From Pyropia haitanensis (lineage: Eukaryota > Rhodophyta > Bangiophyceae > Bangiales > Bangiaceae), in contig SDUX01000002.1 of assembly GCA_008729055.1 (NCBI GenBank), positions 3,499,874 through 3,563,873 of the forward strand: DNA of 64,000 bases, given 5' to 3'. Shown here piece by piece: positions 54,979-64,000 of the stretch. The notes under the pieces were generated by a model. It was not told the DNA's origin and searched no databases. It was given only the letters and a program-made list of their open reading frames with translations. Made by a program: the position numbers and the translations under genes. Positions within the stretch are counted from its first letter, which is position 1, and each line of letters opens with the position of its first letter.

Positions 54979-55350
54979 GCCGGCGGCCGCCGCGGCGGGT
55001 TGTGTTGGAGGTGCGCACGTTGCGTGTGGCGGCGGGGGGGGTTTTTTTTTTTTAGAGGGGGGGGGGGGGGGGGGTGCGGTGGCGACGCGGGCCTCCAGTC
55101 GGCCCGTGGGCCCCCCCCGCCTGGGCCGTTGCCACCTGTTTTGCTGCTGCGGGCCACGCGGTCGTGCGGGGAAGGAGCTGGCCCTCTTGCGCGTCTGAAC
55201 GGCCGCGCGGTTCCTGCTACGCGCGGGGGGGGGGGGGGGGGGTGGGGGTACTCCCCCCTTGCCGCCGTTGGCAGGGGCGTGCGCCGGCCGTTGCAAGCGA
55301 TAGTGAGGGGCACCGACTGTCGGCTACCGGAGTGGGGCCGCTGGCCCGCG
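54979..55350. other. 3' region of RACK1
   Basis: T run at 55041-55053 and G runs at 55057-55074 and 55226-55242. No gene seen. Confidence 0.5.
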
Positions 55351-57727
55351 TCAGTAAAGCAACGTATGTGCCTGTACACCCGTGCCATGGGAGGGTTGTG
55401 TCGCACGGCGGGCATTGGTGCCCGACGGCCTCACGGATGGCGACCATGGCAGCCGCCTGCGCCGCCCCCCGCCCCGTGGTCCACGCCCAGGACCTATCCG
55501 TGGGAACCCCCCCCCACCCACACCGATCCGAGCCCGACCCAGCCGGCGACGCGGCGCCCCGCACGCCCCCCCGTCCCCCCCCCCCCCCCCCCCCGCCGCC
55601 TCCGCCTCGACGCGCCCGAGCAGCAGCCCCAGCAGCGCCGCGGTCAACACCCCCGGCCGCCGCCGCGCCGCCCCCCCCCCCCACATCCAGCGCCGGCGCC
55701 AAAGTGGTACAGCCCGCCGCCGGCGGCGCCGTCCCCCCCCCCCCCCCGGCACGCGCGCGTCGGGCGGCGACACGAGGCCGTCGGTGGACACAATGGCCGT
55801 CGCGTGGCACGCCGCGGCGGCGGGGAACGTCATCGCCGCGACGCCCGCGGCGGCGGGGAGGGGAGGTGGTGGCGGCGGGGAGGGGAGGTGGTGGCGGCGG
55901 CGAGGGAGAAGGGGGCGGTGGAGGCGAGGGGGAGGACCGGTCCCTGGGGGGGGGGGGGGGGGGGAGGGGGACGACCACTGCGGAGGGGGGGGGGGAAGAG
56001 GCGTGGGGGGGGGAAGAGGCGTGGGGGGGGGGGGGGGGGGGATGGCCGCTCGCAGCCGCCGGCCGCTGCCGCTGGCGGCGCCTGCACCCGGCCACCCGCG
56101 GCGGCGGCGACAGCAGCGGCGGCGCACGCGGCGGCGCGCCGCGGGTAGCCCGTATCCGCGACGGCCGCGGCGTCCCCCCCCCCCCCCCAGAGGCGCACGA
56201 CGGCCGCCGCCACCGCCGCCGTGGCGGCGGCGGGCCCCTCGAGCGGCCCGACCACCGGCGTCCCCCCCCCAGGGTGACGGCACGCACACGACGCCCACGG
56301 CGGTCGCCGCGGCGGCGGCCCGCCCCATGCCCGCCACCACCGCGAGCGCGACGGACGCCGCCCTTGGCGGTGGCGGACGGGCGCCACCCGCCGGCGGGGG
56401 CGGGCGGCGAGGCGGGCCACCCCGGCGCGGCGGGTGACGCGGCTCGCCGCCACCCCGCGCTCCGTGTGGGCGGCCGCCACCGTGACGGTGAGGCCGAGCG
56501 TGCGGCGGAGGGTAGGCAACGCGGTCGTCCGAGTAGGCGGGGTGGTGGGTGGTGAAGAGGCCGCCCACGAGGAGCACCGCTGCCGCCGCGGTGGCGGCGG
56601 GGTGGGCGGCCGTAAACGCGGCGGGGAGGGCGGCGGGGGATATCCAATGGCGCGGGTAAAAAGGCGGCGGAGAGCGTCCGGCCGGCCGCCGCGGCCGCGC
56701 CCAGGGGGGGGGGGTGGATCGCGATGGTGACCTAGGCGGTGACGGCCAGCGGGGGGTTGCGCCCGTCGGCGGTCGCGGCGGTCGCGTGGCGGTGGTGGCC
56801 AGCGTGTGGGGCCCCCCAGGGGCGCCGCCGCCGCCGTCCTCCACGGCGCCGCCGCCGCCGCCGCCGTCGTCACCCTCCACGTCGCCGCCCCCCCCCACCG
56901 CCGCCGCCGCCGCCAACCCAGCCGCCGCCGCCGCCACCACCACCGCCGGCACCTCCCGCGGCAGCGGCACGGCCAGCCGCGCCACCTCCCGCGCGTGCAC
57001 ACGGTGCCAGCAGAGCACGCGGGGCATCCCCCCCCCTACCGGCACCCCCCCCCCCCGCCCTGTGGCGGCCGCCTCGAGGATGGACACGCGCAGCGATGGG
57101 GGGAGGGCGCCGGCAAAGCGCGCAACCGTGAGGCCCGCCAACGTCCGTGCCGCCGCGGCGGACCGCCACGGCGGCCGCGGCGGCGGCGGGTATGGGGGGG
57201 GAACGCTGGCGGCCGTGCTAGGGGGGGGGGGGAGTGTCGGGGGGGGGGGGGGGGGTACGGTGGGCGCCGGCGTCGCGGCGGCGGCGGCGGTGGTGGCGGC
57301 GGCGACGGCGGCGGCGTCGGCGGCGGCGGCGGCGTTGCCACCGGCGGCGTCGGATGTGGCGCGGAGGAGGGTGCCCCAGACGCGGCGTGGCACGCCGTGC
57401 GAAAAGAGGCGGCGGACGTGGCCGCCGACGGCATCGAGCGCGGCGGGCGGCGGCCGACCGCCGCGCGTCGACTGCCGGCGTGTCGTTGCCATCCTTGGCG
57501 CCGCCGCCGGCGGCGGCCGCGTCGTCGTCGGCCGGGCCGTCCTCGTCCTCCCAGCCGTCACCGTCCGCGTCGGCGGGGCCCCCCCATCGACGCCGCTGCC
57601 GCTGCTGCTGTCGCCGTCGCCGCCGTCAGCGTCTGTGGGGGGAGACGGGCGCCGCGCCGTCTGCGGTGATGGTGGCGGAGGTGGGAGGGCGGAGCGCGCC
57701 GTCGGCGTCTGCCGGGGCGGGCGCCAT
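55351..57727 (-). CDS. Unrecognised protein, frame-broken
   Basis: Family not recognised. An ATG at 57727 gives MAPAPADADGALRPPTSATI. Coding-like pieces follow in different frames along the minus strand: an acidic stretch (GWEDEDGPADDDAAAAGG); HVRRLFSHGVPRRVWGTLLR; LAGLTVARFAGALPPSLRVS; PRVLCWHRVHAREVARLAVP followed by a Val/Ala hydrophobic stretch; YPRHWISPAALPAAFTAAHP leading into [80 protein letters not shown]; and VLTAALLGLLLGRVEAEAA. The repeated His/Asp-containing blocks beside hydrophobic stretches suggest one conserved protein of 550-650 residues interrupted at runs of C (plus-strand G). The end is uncertain between about 55351 and 55480. Confidence 0.4.
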
Positions 57728-60700
57728 GGTAGGACGGGGGGGGGGGGGGGGGAGGGAAAGGCGCGGGGGGGGGGAACGCGGCCCCGCCGCCCCACCGCCG
57801 CCGCCGCACGAGTGGCGGCGGACGCGGCGGCGGCGGCCGCGACGGGCGGCGGCTGCGGCGCCGCCGTGCGCCGCCGCGACGCGACGGCGGCGGCCGGCGG
57901 GCGGCGGCGCGGCCGGCGCGGGCGCGGGCGCGTTGGCGGGCGCGCGTCGAGGGGATGGCCCGCCCCCGCCCGTCCCCGCCGCGACGTGATGGGGGCACCG
58001 CACGCCGACGACGCCGTGGCCGTGCCGCGCGGTGGCGGGCAGCCCGCCACCGTGTCGACAGCGCGGCGTGCCGACCCGCAGACCGCCGCGGGAGTAGGGC
58101 TGACTGCTCTGCCCGGCCGCGTCGCCTCCCCCGCCGTTGCTCAGCGATCTACTTTGGGTGTCGGGAGCATACAATTTGAGAGTGCCCATTCGTGACGGTG
58201 GGGGTGGAAGGGGGGCCACATGCGTCAAGATGTCTTTCCAGCATTCAAATTCCGCTGGTTGACTCTCGAATTGGATGCCCGCCGCGGTCTTGGAGCGGTG
58301 CTGTGCATGGGCCACCCCGGCCCGCGCACACCCCCTCCTCTCAGCGTCTGACGCCAACGGGTTTGCAACAGGCGGCACGCCGCCCACGCATCGCCTAGCC
58401 CTGGCAGGCGGCCGTCCGGATACGCCGCCAACGGCTGCGGTCGAGCTCACACGCCTCGGCGGGGTGGCGGTGGCGCTGCCGCCGTGGCGGCGCCGGCGGC
58501 GGCGCCTTGTTCATGACTGCAGACGATGCGCATCGGATTGGGGACAGACAGGGCGGGCCACGCCCGACCGACCGTCGTTGCCCCCCTACCCCCTTGCCCG
58601 AGTGCTGCCGCCGCGGCGACCTCAGCGGCGGCCGCACGCCGCTCCGTCGCCGCTCAGTCGTCTCCAACTGACAGGCTGATGGGTATAGAACGAAAACCGA
58701 GACCGGGGCGAGGCTGGCGCCCCCGCCGCCGACGGGCCACCCAGTCCAACCTCTCGGGACAAGGCGGAATGTACAGTACGGGCGGGGCGGCGGCGCGGGG
58801 GCGGTCCAATTTCCGCCGTCGCGCGACGCGCGCGACTCGCCGGCCAGTGTCGCGCTTGTTCCCTGTGTCTTGTTCCTCCGCTCTTGGCACGGGGCCGACG
58901 CAAGCGCACAACCCCCCCCCCCCCCCCCCCCCCCCCCCCTCGCCCCCCACCTCCCACGCCCCCCCCAACCGCCGCACACGCTGCCGTTTCACCCCCCACT
59001 GCCGCCGCCGCCGCCCCGACAACGACGCGGACACCGCCGTTGGCGGCGCGGGCGGCGTGCGGGCGGGCGGGCGGGCGGGCGGGCGGGCGCGCGTGTGGGG
59101 CGGTTGGTGGGGCTCCCCCCCCCCCCCCCGCCCCCCCCGCCGCCGCCCCCCCCCACGCGGCGGCGCGAACCCCCCCCCCTCCCCGCGGCGGCAGCGCCGC
59201 CGTGGCGGCGCTCGCGGTGGCCACCGCCGCCGGTGCCCTGGTAGCCGTTGGCGCCGCCGGTGTGGTGAGGGGGTTGGAGGGGGGGGGTGGGGGTGGCTCC
59301 CAACGGGCGCCGCCGCCGCCACGGCCACGCGCGCCGCCCGTTTTTGTCGGGCGCCGCCGGCCGCGGCCGCGCGCGTGGCGGCGCGCCGTGGCGCGACGCG
59401 GCGCTTGGCGCGGCGCGGCGGCCGCGAGCGTGCCGCGGCGGCCGCCGCCGACGGTCACGGCGGGCGTGGCCCCACGCTGGCGGCACGCGCCGTCTCACCC
59501 CTACGGCTGGCACCCCCTGGGGCGGTCGTCACGCCCTCCCGTCCCCCCCCCCCCACCCCCCCCCCGCGCACCACGCCCCCCACCTCCCCGTGTCCGTCCC
59601 CCCGTCATCATCATCGTCGTGGGCGGTGACGCCACGCGACGCCACGCCCGCGCGTCGTCGCCACCCCCGTTGTTCCCTTGTCCCCCCGGGCTCTGCTTGC
59701 CCCGTCGTGGACGGCGGTGACGGGCGCGGCGCTGACAGCAGCGGCACCCCGGCTGCCCCCCTTCCCCCCCCCCCCCCCCTCGCCCCCCACTCTCCCCCTG
59801 GGTGCTGCCGCTGCTGCCGCGCCTCGCCGGGTCGCCATCCCCCACCCCCCTCCCCTACCACTTGCGTCTCCGCTTCGCGCCCCCCCCTCCCCCCCCCCCC
59901 CCCTGCCGCTGCGCCACGGTACGCCGTTGCCCACTAGCGGCCGCCCCTGGCCTGCCGGCCACCACCACCCCCACCCCTCCCGCCTCATCCCCACTCCCGC
60001 CTGCCGGTAGTGGTGGTTGTGTCTTGTACTTTTTCTGTTTTTTTTTTTTTTTGGTATTCTTTGGCCGCCACGGCCGCCCCGCCGTGACCGCCGTGCCGTG
60101 ACCACCGCGCCGCGACCGCCGCGCGCGGCCGTACGGGGGGGTGCGGAGGGCGCGGTGCCTGCGCGTGGGTGGCGTGGCGGCTGTGTGGCGGGTGGGCGGC
60201 AGCGGCGGCGTGTGCTGCGCGCCGTCGGCGGTGGTAGCCGTCGTTGCGCGGCGGCGCGTGGGTGGCGTCGCGCGGCTCGGCCGCGGCGGCGGGGACGCGC
60301 GCGGCGGTGGTGCGTGCGGGTGCGGGCGCGGGTGTGGGCGGCCAGACGCCCGGGGGGGTGCGGTTGGGGGGGGGGGGGGGGTGCGGCCGCCGCGGCCACC
60401 GCCGCCACCACCACCACCGTCGGTGGCGGACGGCGGGTGCGGTCGCTGCCGCCCGTGACGGCCGTTGCCGGTGGGGGCGCACGAGCCGCCCGCCGCCGCC
60501 GCCGTCGCCGCCGCCGCCGCTGCGGTCGCCGCCGCCGCCGCGACGCACCGCCGCGGTGCTGCGGTTGCTGTCGTCCGCGGCGGCGTTGACGGGGTGCGGC
60601 GCGCGGCGTGGTGCCGTTGAGTTTTTTTTTTTTTGTGCAGGTCGGTTCCCCCTTCTCCCCCGTTCCCTTCCCCTTCCCTTGCTCCTTTCCGCCGCTCTCC

Positions 60701-60787
60701 TTCCCCCTCCCCCCCCCCTCCTTCTTTTTTTTCCATTCCCCACCCTCCCCTCCGTTTGTCACGTCCCTGCCCGCTCACCCCCCCGCG
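57728..60787. other. Long intergenic region before the claudin-like gene
   Basis: G-run at 57738-57753; a less G+C-rich stretch at 58130-58300 with a short inverted repeat (gcattcaaatt at about 58241 against aattggatgc near 58272); C runs at 58913-58939 and 59116-59155; GCGG repeats at 59057-59090; T run at 60039-60053. A hydrophobic plus-strand piece (AAVAALAVATAAGALVAVGA, about 59200-59260) could be a TM helix of an unrecognised gene but no start or end is convincing. A T-rich tract ending in gtgcag at 60644 may be a 5' UTR intron acceptor of the next gene. Confidence 0.45.
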
Positions 60788-61483
60788 ATGGTCAACTTTG
60801 TGGCGGGCCTCGCGGCGCTGCTCTCCTTCATCGCCCTCGTCCTCACCGCGGTGGGCCTCGCGACCAACCACTGGGTGGACGTGGACACGCCGCGGTCCAC
60901 CTCTGAGGCGGCGGTGCGGCTCAACCCCGTGGTGACCAACGCGGAGCTGGACAACCTGCGCGTCAACTATGACGTCAGCCACTATGGGCTGTGGGTGGGG
61001 TGCCACCTGGAGCGCAACTTTGGCGGCGAGCTGTCGTGCGCCTACATTGGCGCCAGCTGCTACTCGGACGTGTGCTGGATCCGCAACCGGCGGGACAAGA
61101 CGTGCCTCGACCGGCGGGTGCGGCTGGTGCCCAACTGCGCGGCGTACCAGGCGACGCGGGCGCTCGTGTGCATCGGCACCATGGTGCTGATTGTCGGTTC
61201 GTCGCTGCTGTTTGTTGCGACGTGCGTGCTGTCGCGCAACCTGTCGCTCCTCGGGGGGCTCCACACCTTCTTTGCGGGCCTCTGCCTCATGACCGCGTTT
61301 GCCGTCTTTTACGCGCGTGAGTACTCGGGGCCGGGCGTGGACGCGTTTGCGAGCCTGGGCTGGAGCTTCATCCTCGTCATTGCGGGCTGGCCGATTGCGA
61401 TTGTGGCGAGCCTGCTGGGGTGTGCCAGCAGCACCGCGCAGCGCAAGGACTCGAGCGCGTACGGGTCAACGTCGGACTACTAG
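60788..61483 (+). CDS. Claudin/PMP22-like four-transmembrane protein
   Basis: 231 residues, intact. Family members are integral membrane proteins of junctions or vesicles. The ATG at 60788 starts MVNFVAGLAALLSFIALVLT, the first TM helix. The first extracellular loop has W29, then G67-L-W69-V-G-C72, and C84, matching the claudin signature W...GLW..C...C. Three further TM helices follow: LVCIGTMVLIVGSSLLFVAT, LGGLHTFFAGLCLMTAFAVF and WSFILVIAGWPIAIVASLLG. The C-terminus is short and Ser-rich, ending STSDY. Additional cysteines in loop 1 (CYSDVCW, TCLD, NCAAY) suggest extra disulfides. The assignment rests on the loop signature and topology; other tetraspan families are possible. Confidence 0.75.
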   Translation: MVNFVAGLAALLSFIALVLTAVGLATNHWVDVDTPRSTSEAAVRLNPVVTNAELDNLRVNYDVSHYGLWVGCHLERNFGGELSCAYIGASCYSDVCWIRNRRDKTCLDRRVRLVPNCAAYQATRALVCIGTMVLIVGSSLLFVATCVLSRNLSLLGGLHTFFAGLCLMTAFAVFYAREYSGPGVDAFASLGWSFILVIAGWPIAIVASLLGCASSTAQRKDSSAYGSTSDY

Positions 61484-63114
61484 CGGGGCGCCCCCCGATG
61501 CGGTGGTGCGGGTTGATGGATCGGGGCGGGGTGGAAGGGGGGGGGGGGGTGCGGGGCTGTGGGGACACGGCGGCGGGGAGGATGGGGATGCCCTTTGTTG
61601 CGGCAGACTGCGAGGCGCGGCCGCCACCTCCGCGGCAGCTGTGGACTGGGGGGATGGGGGGGGGTGGTGACGATTGTGACGGACGGGGAGGCGGGGGGGG
61701 GGGGGGGAAGTGGCAGCGGGCAACGTCCAGCATGCCCGTGGGCGTACGGCATGTGCCCGCGCGCGCACGCGGCGCGTGCCTGGATGGGCACGCGGCTGCT
61801 GTCCGCGCGGTCGAGGTCGATGATGCCGCCCGTCCATCGGACGCGCGCCGGAGGACGTTGGTGGTGGTGGCGGAGGAGGGGAGGGAGGGGGGGGGGGGGT
61901 GCGTTGGGGGCGTGGGGGATGCGTTGGTTGGTATCGTGCGCGGCGGGGGGCGGCTCTGCCGTGCTGCACGTAGAGGCGTTGGCGGTGGGGGTGAGCGCCC
62001 GCGCCACGGGGCCCGCCCGTGGCAGCCACCCGCGCACGCAGGTCGGGTGGGCAGCGGCGCGGGGCGGGCGGGACAGCGGCAGGCGCTGCAGTCCCCCCCT
62101 GCCCCTCCCGCACCTGGCCGCGGCGCTGTACCGTCGGGGTGCCCCGTCGGCGCGCCGACGACGGGGCGGCTCGGGTGGCGGCGGCGGGCGGCGTGGTGTT
62201 CGTTCGGTTTTGTTTTTTTTTTCGTTTGTTCTCTGTCCGCTGCGCTGTTTTTCCTGCTCTCCGCAAGCAAACCCACACTGGCCGCCGCCCGCCCCGTGTT
62301 CTATTTTGCTTTGTGTTTTTTTTGTTTTTTTTTCGTGGCCGTGGCCTTCTTGGTGGGCAAGGGCGCCTGTGGTGCGGGCGCCCATGCCCGTGTGGGCGTC
62401 GTTGGACGCGGCTACGCCAGTGCACGGGGGGGTCGGATGTCGGTGGGGTGGGGAGGGGTAGGACGGGGCCGTGTTGGGGGCTCACGCGCTGCGGGGGGAG
62501 GTCCTCTGCGGCGGCGGTGGTGGCCGGCGTGGGCCGGCGCAGGCGGCTCTCCCCTACTTGGTGCTGCGCGTCCTTCCGCTCTGCTCGTGGAGGGCGGGTG
62601 CCCCCCCCGGTGCGCACACCCCGTGCAGCAGCGTGCAGCGCCACAGACACAGACACCCACCCAACGGGGTCCTACCACGAGCGCCTCCTGCCGCTGCTCG
62701 TGCGCGGCGCCCCGGTTTGCTGGCACGCGCCCACCGACAGGCGGGCGACCTGCACCGAGCCGGCGGATCCCCGCGGATCCCGTCGCCCGCCCGGTCCGTC
62801 GCACGGCCATCCACCGCACCGGTCGGTCGCCGCCGCGCCCGCTCTGCCCACCCCCCGCTCGCGCACTGGTCACCCCCCCCCTCCCCCCCCGCCCCCCGAC
62901 GGTAGCCACGCTGCTCCCCCCCCCCCACCACCCCCCCGACCGCCAACGCTCCCGACCACCAACGCTCCCGACCGCCAACGCTCCCGACCGCCAACGCTCC
63001 CGACCGCCAACGCTCCGCCGTCGCCGCCGCTCTTCGCCCCCCCCCCCCCCTTCCCGCCCCTGTCCCCCTCTCCCAATCTCCCTCTCCCCCCCCCCCCCCC
63101 CGCGCGGCCCAACC
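61484..63114. other. Intergenic, claudin-like to SSL
   Basis: G runs to 61700, T runs at 62207-62225 and 62311-62333, a five-unit 16-bp tandem repeat at 62937-63016, then C runs up to the next start. A minus-strand piece near 61760-61860 (GGIIDLDRADSSRVPIQARA) looks coding-like but has no start, stop or relatives I recognise. Confidence 0.5.
62937..63016. repeat. Five tandem copies of a 16-bp unit
   Basis: The unit is CGACCGCCAACGCTCC, five copies in register; the second has A for G at position 6 of the unit. Confidence 0.95.
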
Positions 63115-63726
63115 ATGGCCGTCGCCGGCCGCCGCGTCGGCCTCTTCCTCCCCACCGCCGCGGCGGTGGTGGTAGCGGTCCTCTGGTCCCACCGGGGGGC
63201 CACCCCCGCCCGCCCCTCCCCCCCCCCCCACCACCGCCACCCGCGGCGGCGGCGGCACTCGACGGCGCCTGGGCGGCCGCGGCGGGCCTCGCCGCCGCGA
63301 CGACGCGCGTCGGCGCGGGCCACATCGTGTCGGGGGAGAGCGTCTGGTTCCACCCGCCCACGTGTCACGCCTACACCGCCGACGCGCGGGGGCGGCTGTG
63401 GCGGCTGCCACCGCCGCCGCCGCCGCCGCCGCCACCGCCGACGCGCGGCCGCGGTGGCGGGCGGGTGGTGGGGGTGGAGGACGCCCGCCAGCGGCCGCCA
63501 CAGCTGGTGGCACGCCTCGGCGGCACGCCCCTCGGCGGTGCGTTTTCGCGCGACGGGTCCGTGTTGTACGTTGCCGACGCGGGGCGGGGGCTGCTGCGGC
63601 TCGCCGTGGACGGGCAGACGGGGGTGCCCGTGGGCGGCGTCGCCCCGCCGGTGGAGGTTGTCGCCGCCGCCGCGCCGTTGCCCGGTCGGCCCGTCCCGGC
63701 GGAGCGGCGTGGGGGGGATGACCCGC

Positions 63727-63771
<45 letters not shown>

Positions 63772-64000
63772 ACGCCGCGTCGGCGGCCGCCGTCGACGCC
63801 GCGGCGGTGCCCGTCGCGTACGCCAACGCCGTGGACGTGTGCCCCGTCCGTGGCGTCGTCTACTTTACCGACTCGTCCCGGCTGCCGCCGCCGCTCGCCG
63901 CTGCCGCCGGCGGCGGCGACACGTTTGAAGCGTCTGCGCGGGACGCGCTGTCGGGCGTGCCGTCGGGGCGGCTGCTCGCGCTGGACCCGGCGGCCGGTGA
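63115..64000 (+). CDS. Strictosidine-synthase-like (SSL/APMAP) beta-propeller protein, 3' truncated by window
   Basis: N-terminal part of a six-bladed propeller of the strictosidine synthase-like family (plant SSL, animal APMAP), lumenal esterase-like proteins mostly without alkaloid activity. The ATG at 63115 gives MAVAGRRVGLFLPTAAAVVV, a signal anchor. The frame breaks at the 12-C run 63218-63229. The propeller follows: GAWAAAAGLAAATTRVGAGH, ESVWFHPPTCHAYTADARGR, LVARLGGTPLGGAFSRDGSV, LYVADAGRGLLRL, then NAVDVCPVRGVVYFTDSSRL and LSGVPSGRLLALDPAAG. The last two blocks match the family motifs (A)ND(L/V)D...VYFTDSS and E-x-x-PSGRLL-x-(Y/L)-D-P. A polyalanine loop (63729-63790) is inserted between blades. 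Confidence 0.82.

Noticed and set aside
59190..59330. Gene around a hydrophobic stretch on plus
   Set aside because: Only one TM-like segment in Ala/Gly-rich DNA; no start, stop or splice evidence. Mentioned in the intergenic entry only.
62937..63016. CRISPR array
   Set aside because: The units are directly adjacent with no spacers, and the genome is eukaryotic. It is a simple tandem repeat, as are 16461-16540 and 42703-42835.
1..64000. tRNA or rRNA genes
   Set aside because: I found no cloverleaf with a credible B box (GGTTCGANTCC type) and no rRNA signature while reading. A tRNAscan run would settle it.

Overview
The window is nuclear DNA of a eukaryotic alga, most likely a bangiophyte red alga of the Porphyra/Pyropia type. 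The organism call is inference. It rests on eukaryotic genes (RACK1, Pelota, HSF, an LSD1-like amine oxidase, a PAK-like kinase), spliceosomal introns, several predicted proteins with plastid-transit-like N-termini, and a phycobilisome-family protein of cyanobacterial type. The DNA is visibly extremely G+C-rich, with G or C runs of up to 30 bases. Stop codons are therefore rare in every frame and most long open frames are meaningless. Genes were called only where conserved motifs, plausible ATG contexts or splice sites supported them.

Layout. 1-9435 is Ty1/copia retrotransposon DNA: a 5'-truncated first copy of pol with a partial LTR, a single N at 3258, a nearly complete second copy (gag, then protease-integrase-RT-RNase H), and two LTRs directly abutting each other. 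From 9.4 to 17.6 kb there is very low-complexity sequence holding a single-pass membrane protein gene (+), a NUMOD3/AT-hook/DnaJ-zinc-finger gene (-) and an HVA22/TB2-DP1 gene (+). From 18.4 to 20.3 kb lies an island of lower G+C with terminal inverted similarity, possibly a DNA transposon. From 20.8 to 30.6 kb there are four plus-strand genes: a small TM protein, an NAD/folate-type mitochondrial carrier, an IFRD protein and a cytochrome b5-fatty acid 2-hydroxylase.

From 31.9 to 57.7 kb genes alternate strand: a plastid-like coiled-coil protein (-), a Nudix hydrolase (+), Pelota (-), a phycobilisome-family protein (+), an LSD1/PAO amine oxidase (-), a heat shock factor (+), a CRIB-containing PAK kinase (-), RACK1 (+) and an unrecognised protein (-). 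The last part holds a claudin-like four-TM protein (+, 60.8 kb) and the 5' part of a strictosidine-synthase-like gene (+, cut by the window end).

Two patterns recur. Five introns, four of them well supported, have the donor GTACGT. In about ten otherwise conserved genes the reading frame breaks at a long G or C run, while RACK1, Pelota and the claudin-like gene, which lack such runs in their conserved parts, are intact. The simplest reading is homopolymer-length error in the assembly; real slippage cannot be excluded from this sequence. The genes form no operon or pathway. They are housekeeping, regulatory and plastid genes, several in head-to-head pairs with short shared upstream regions.
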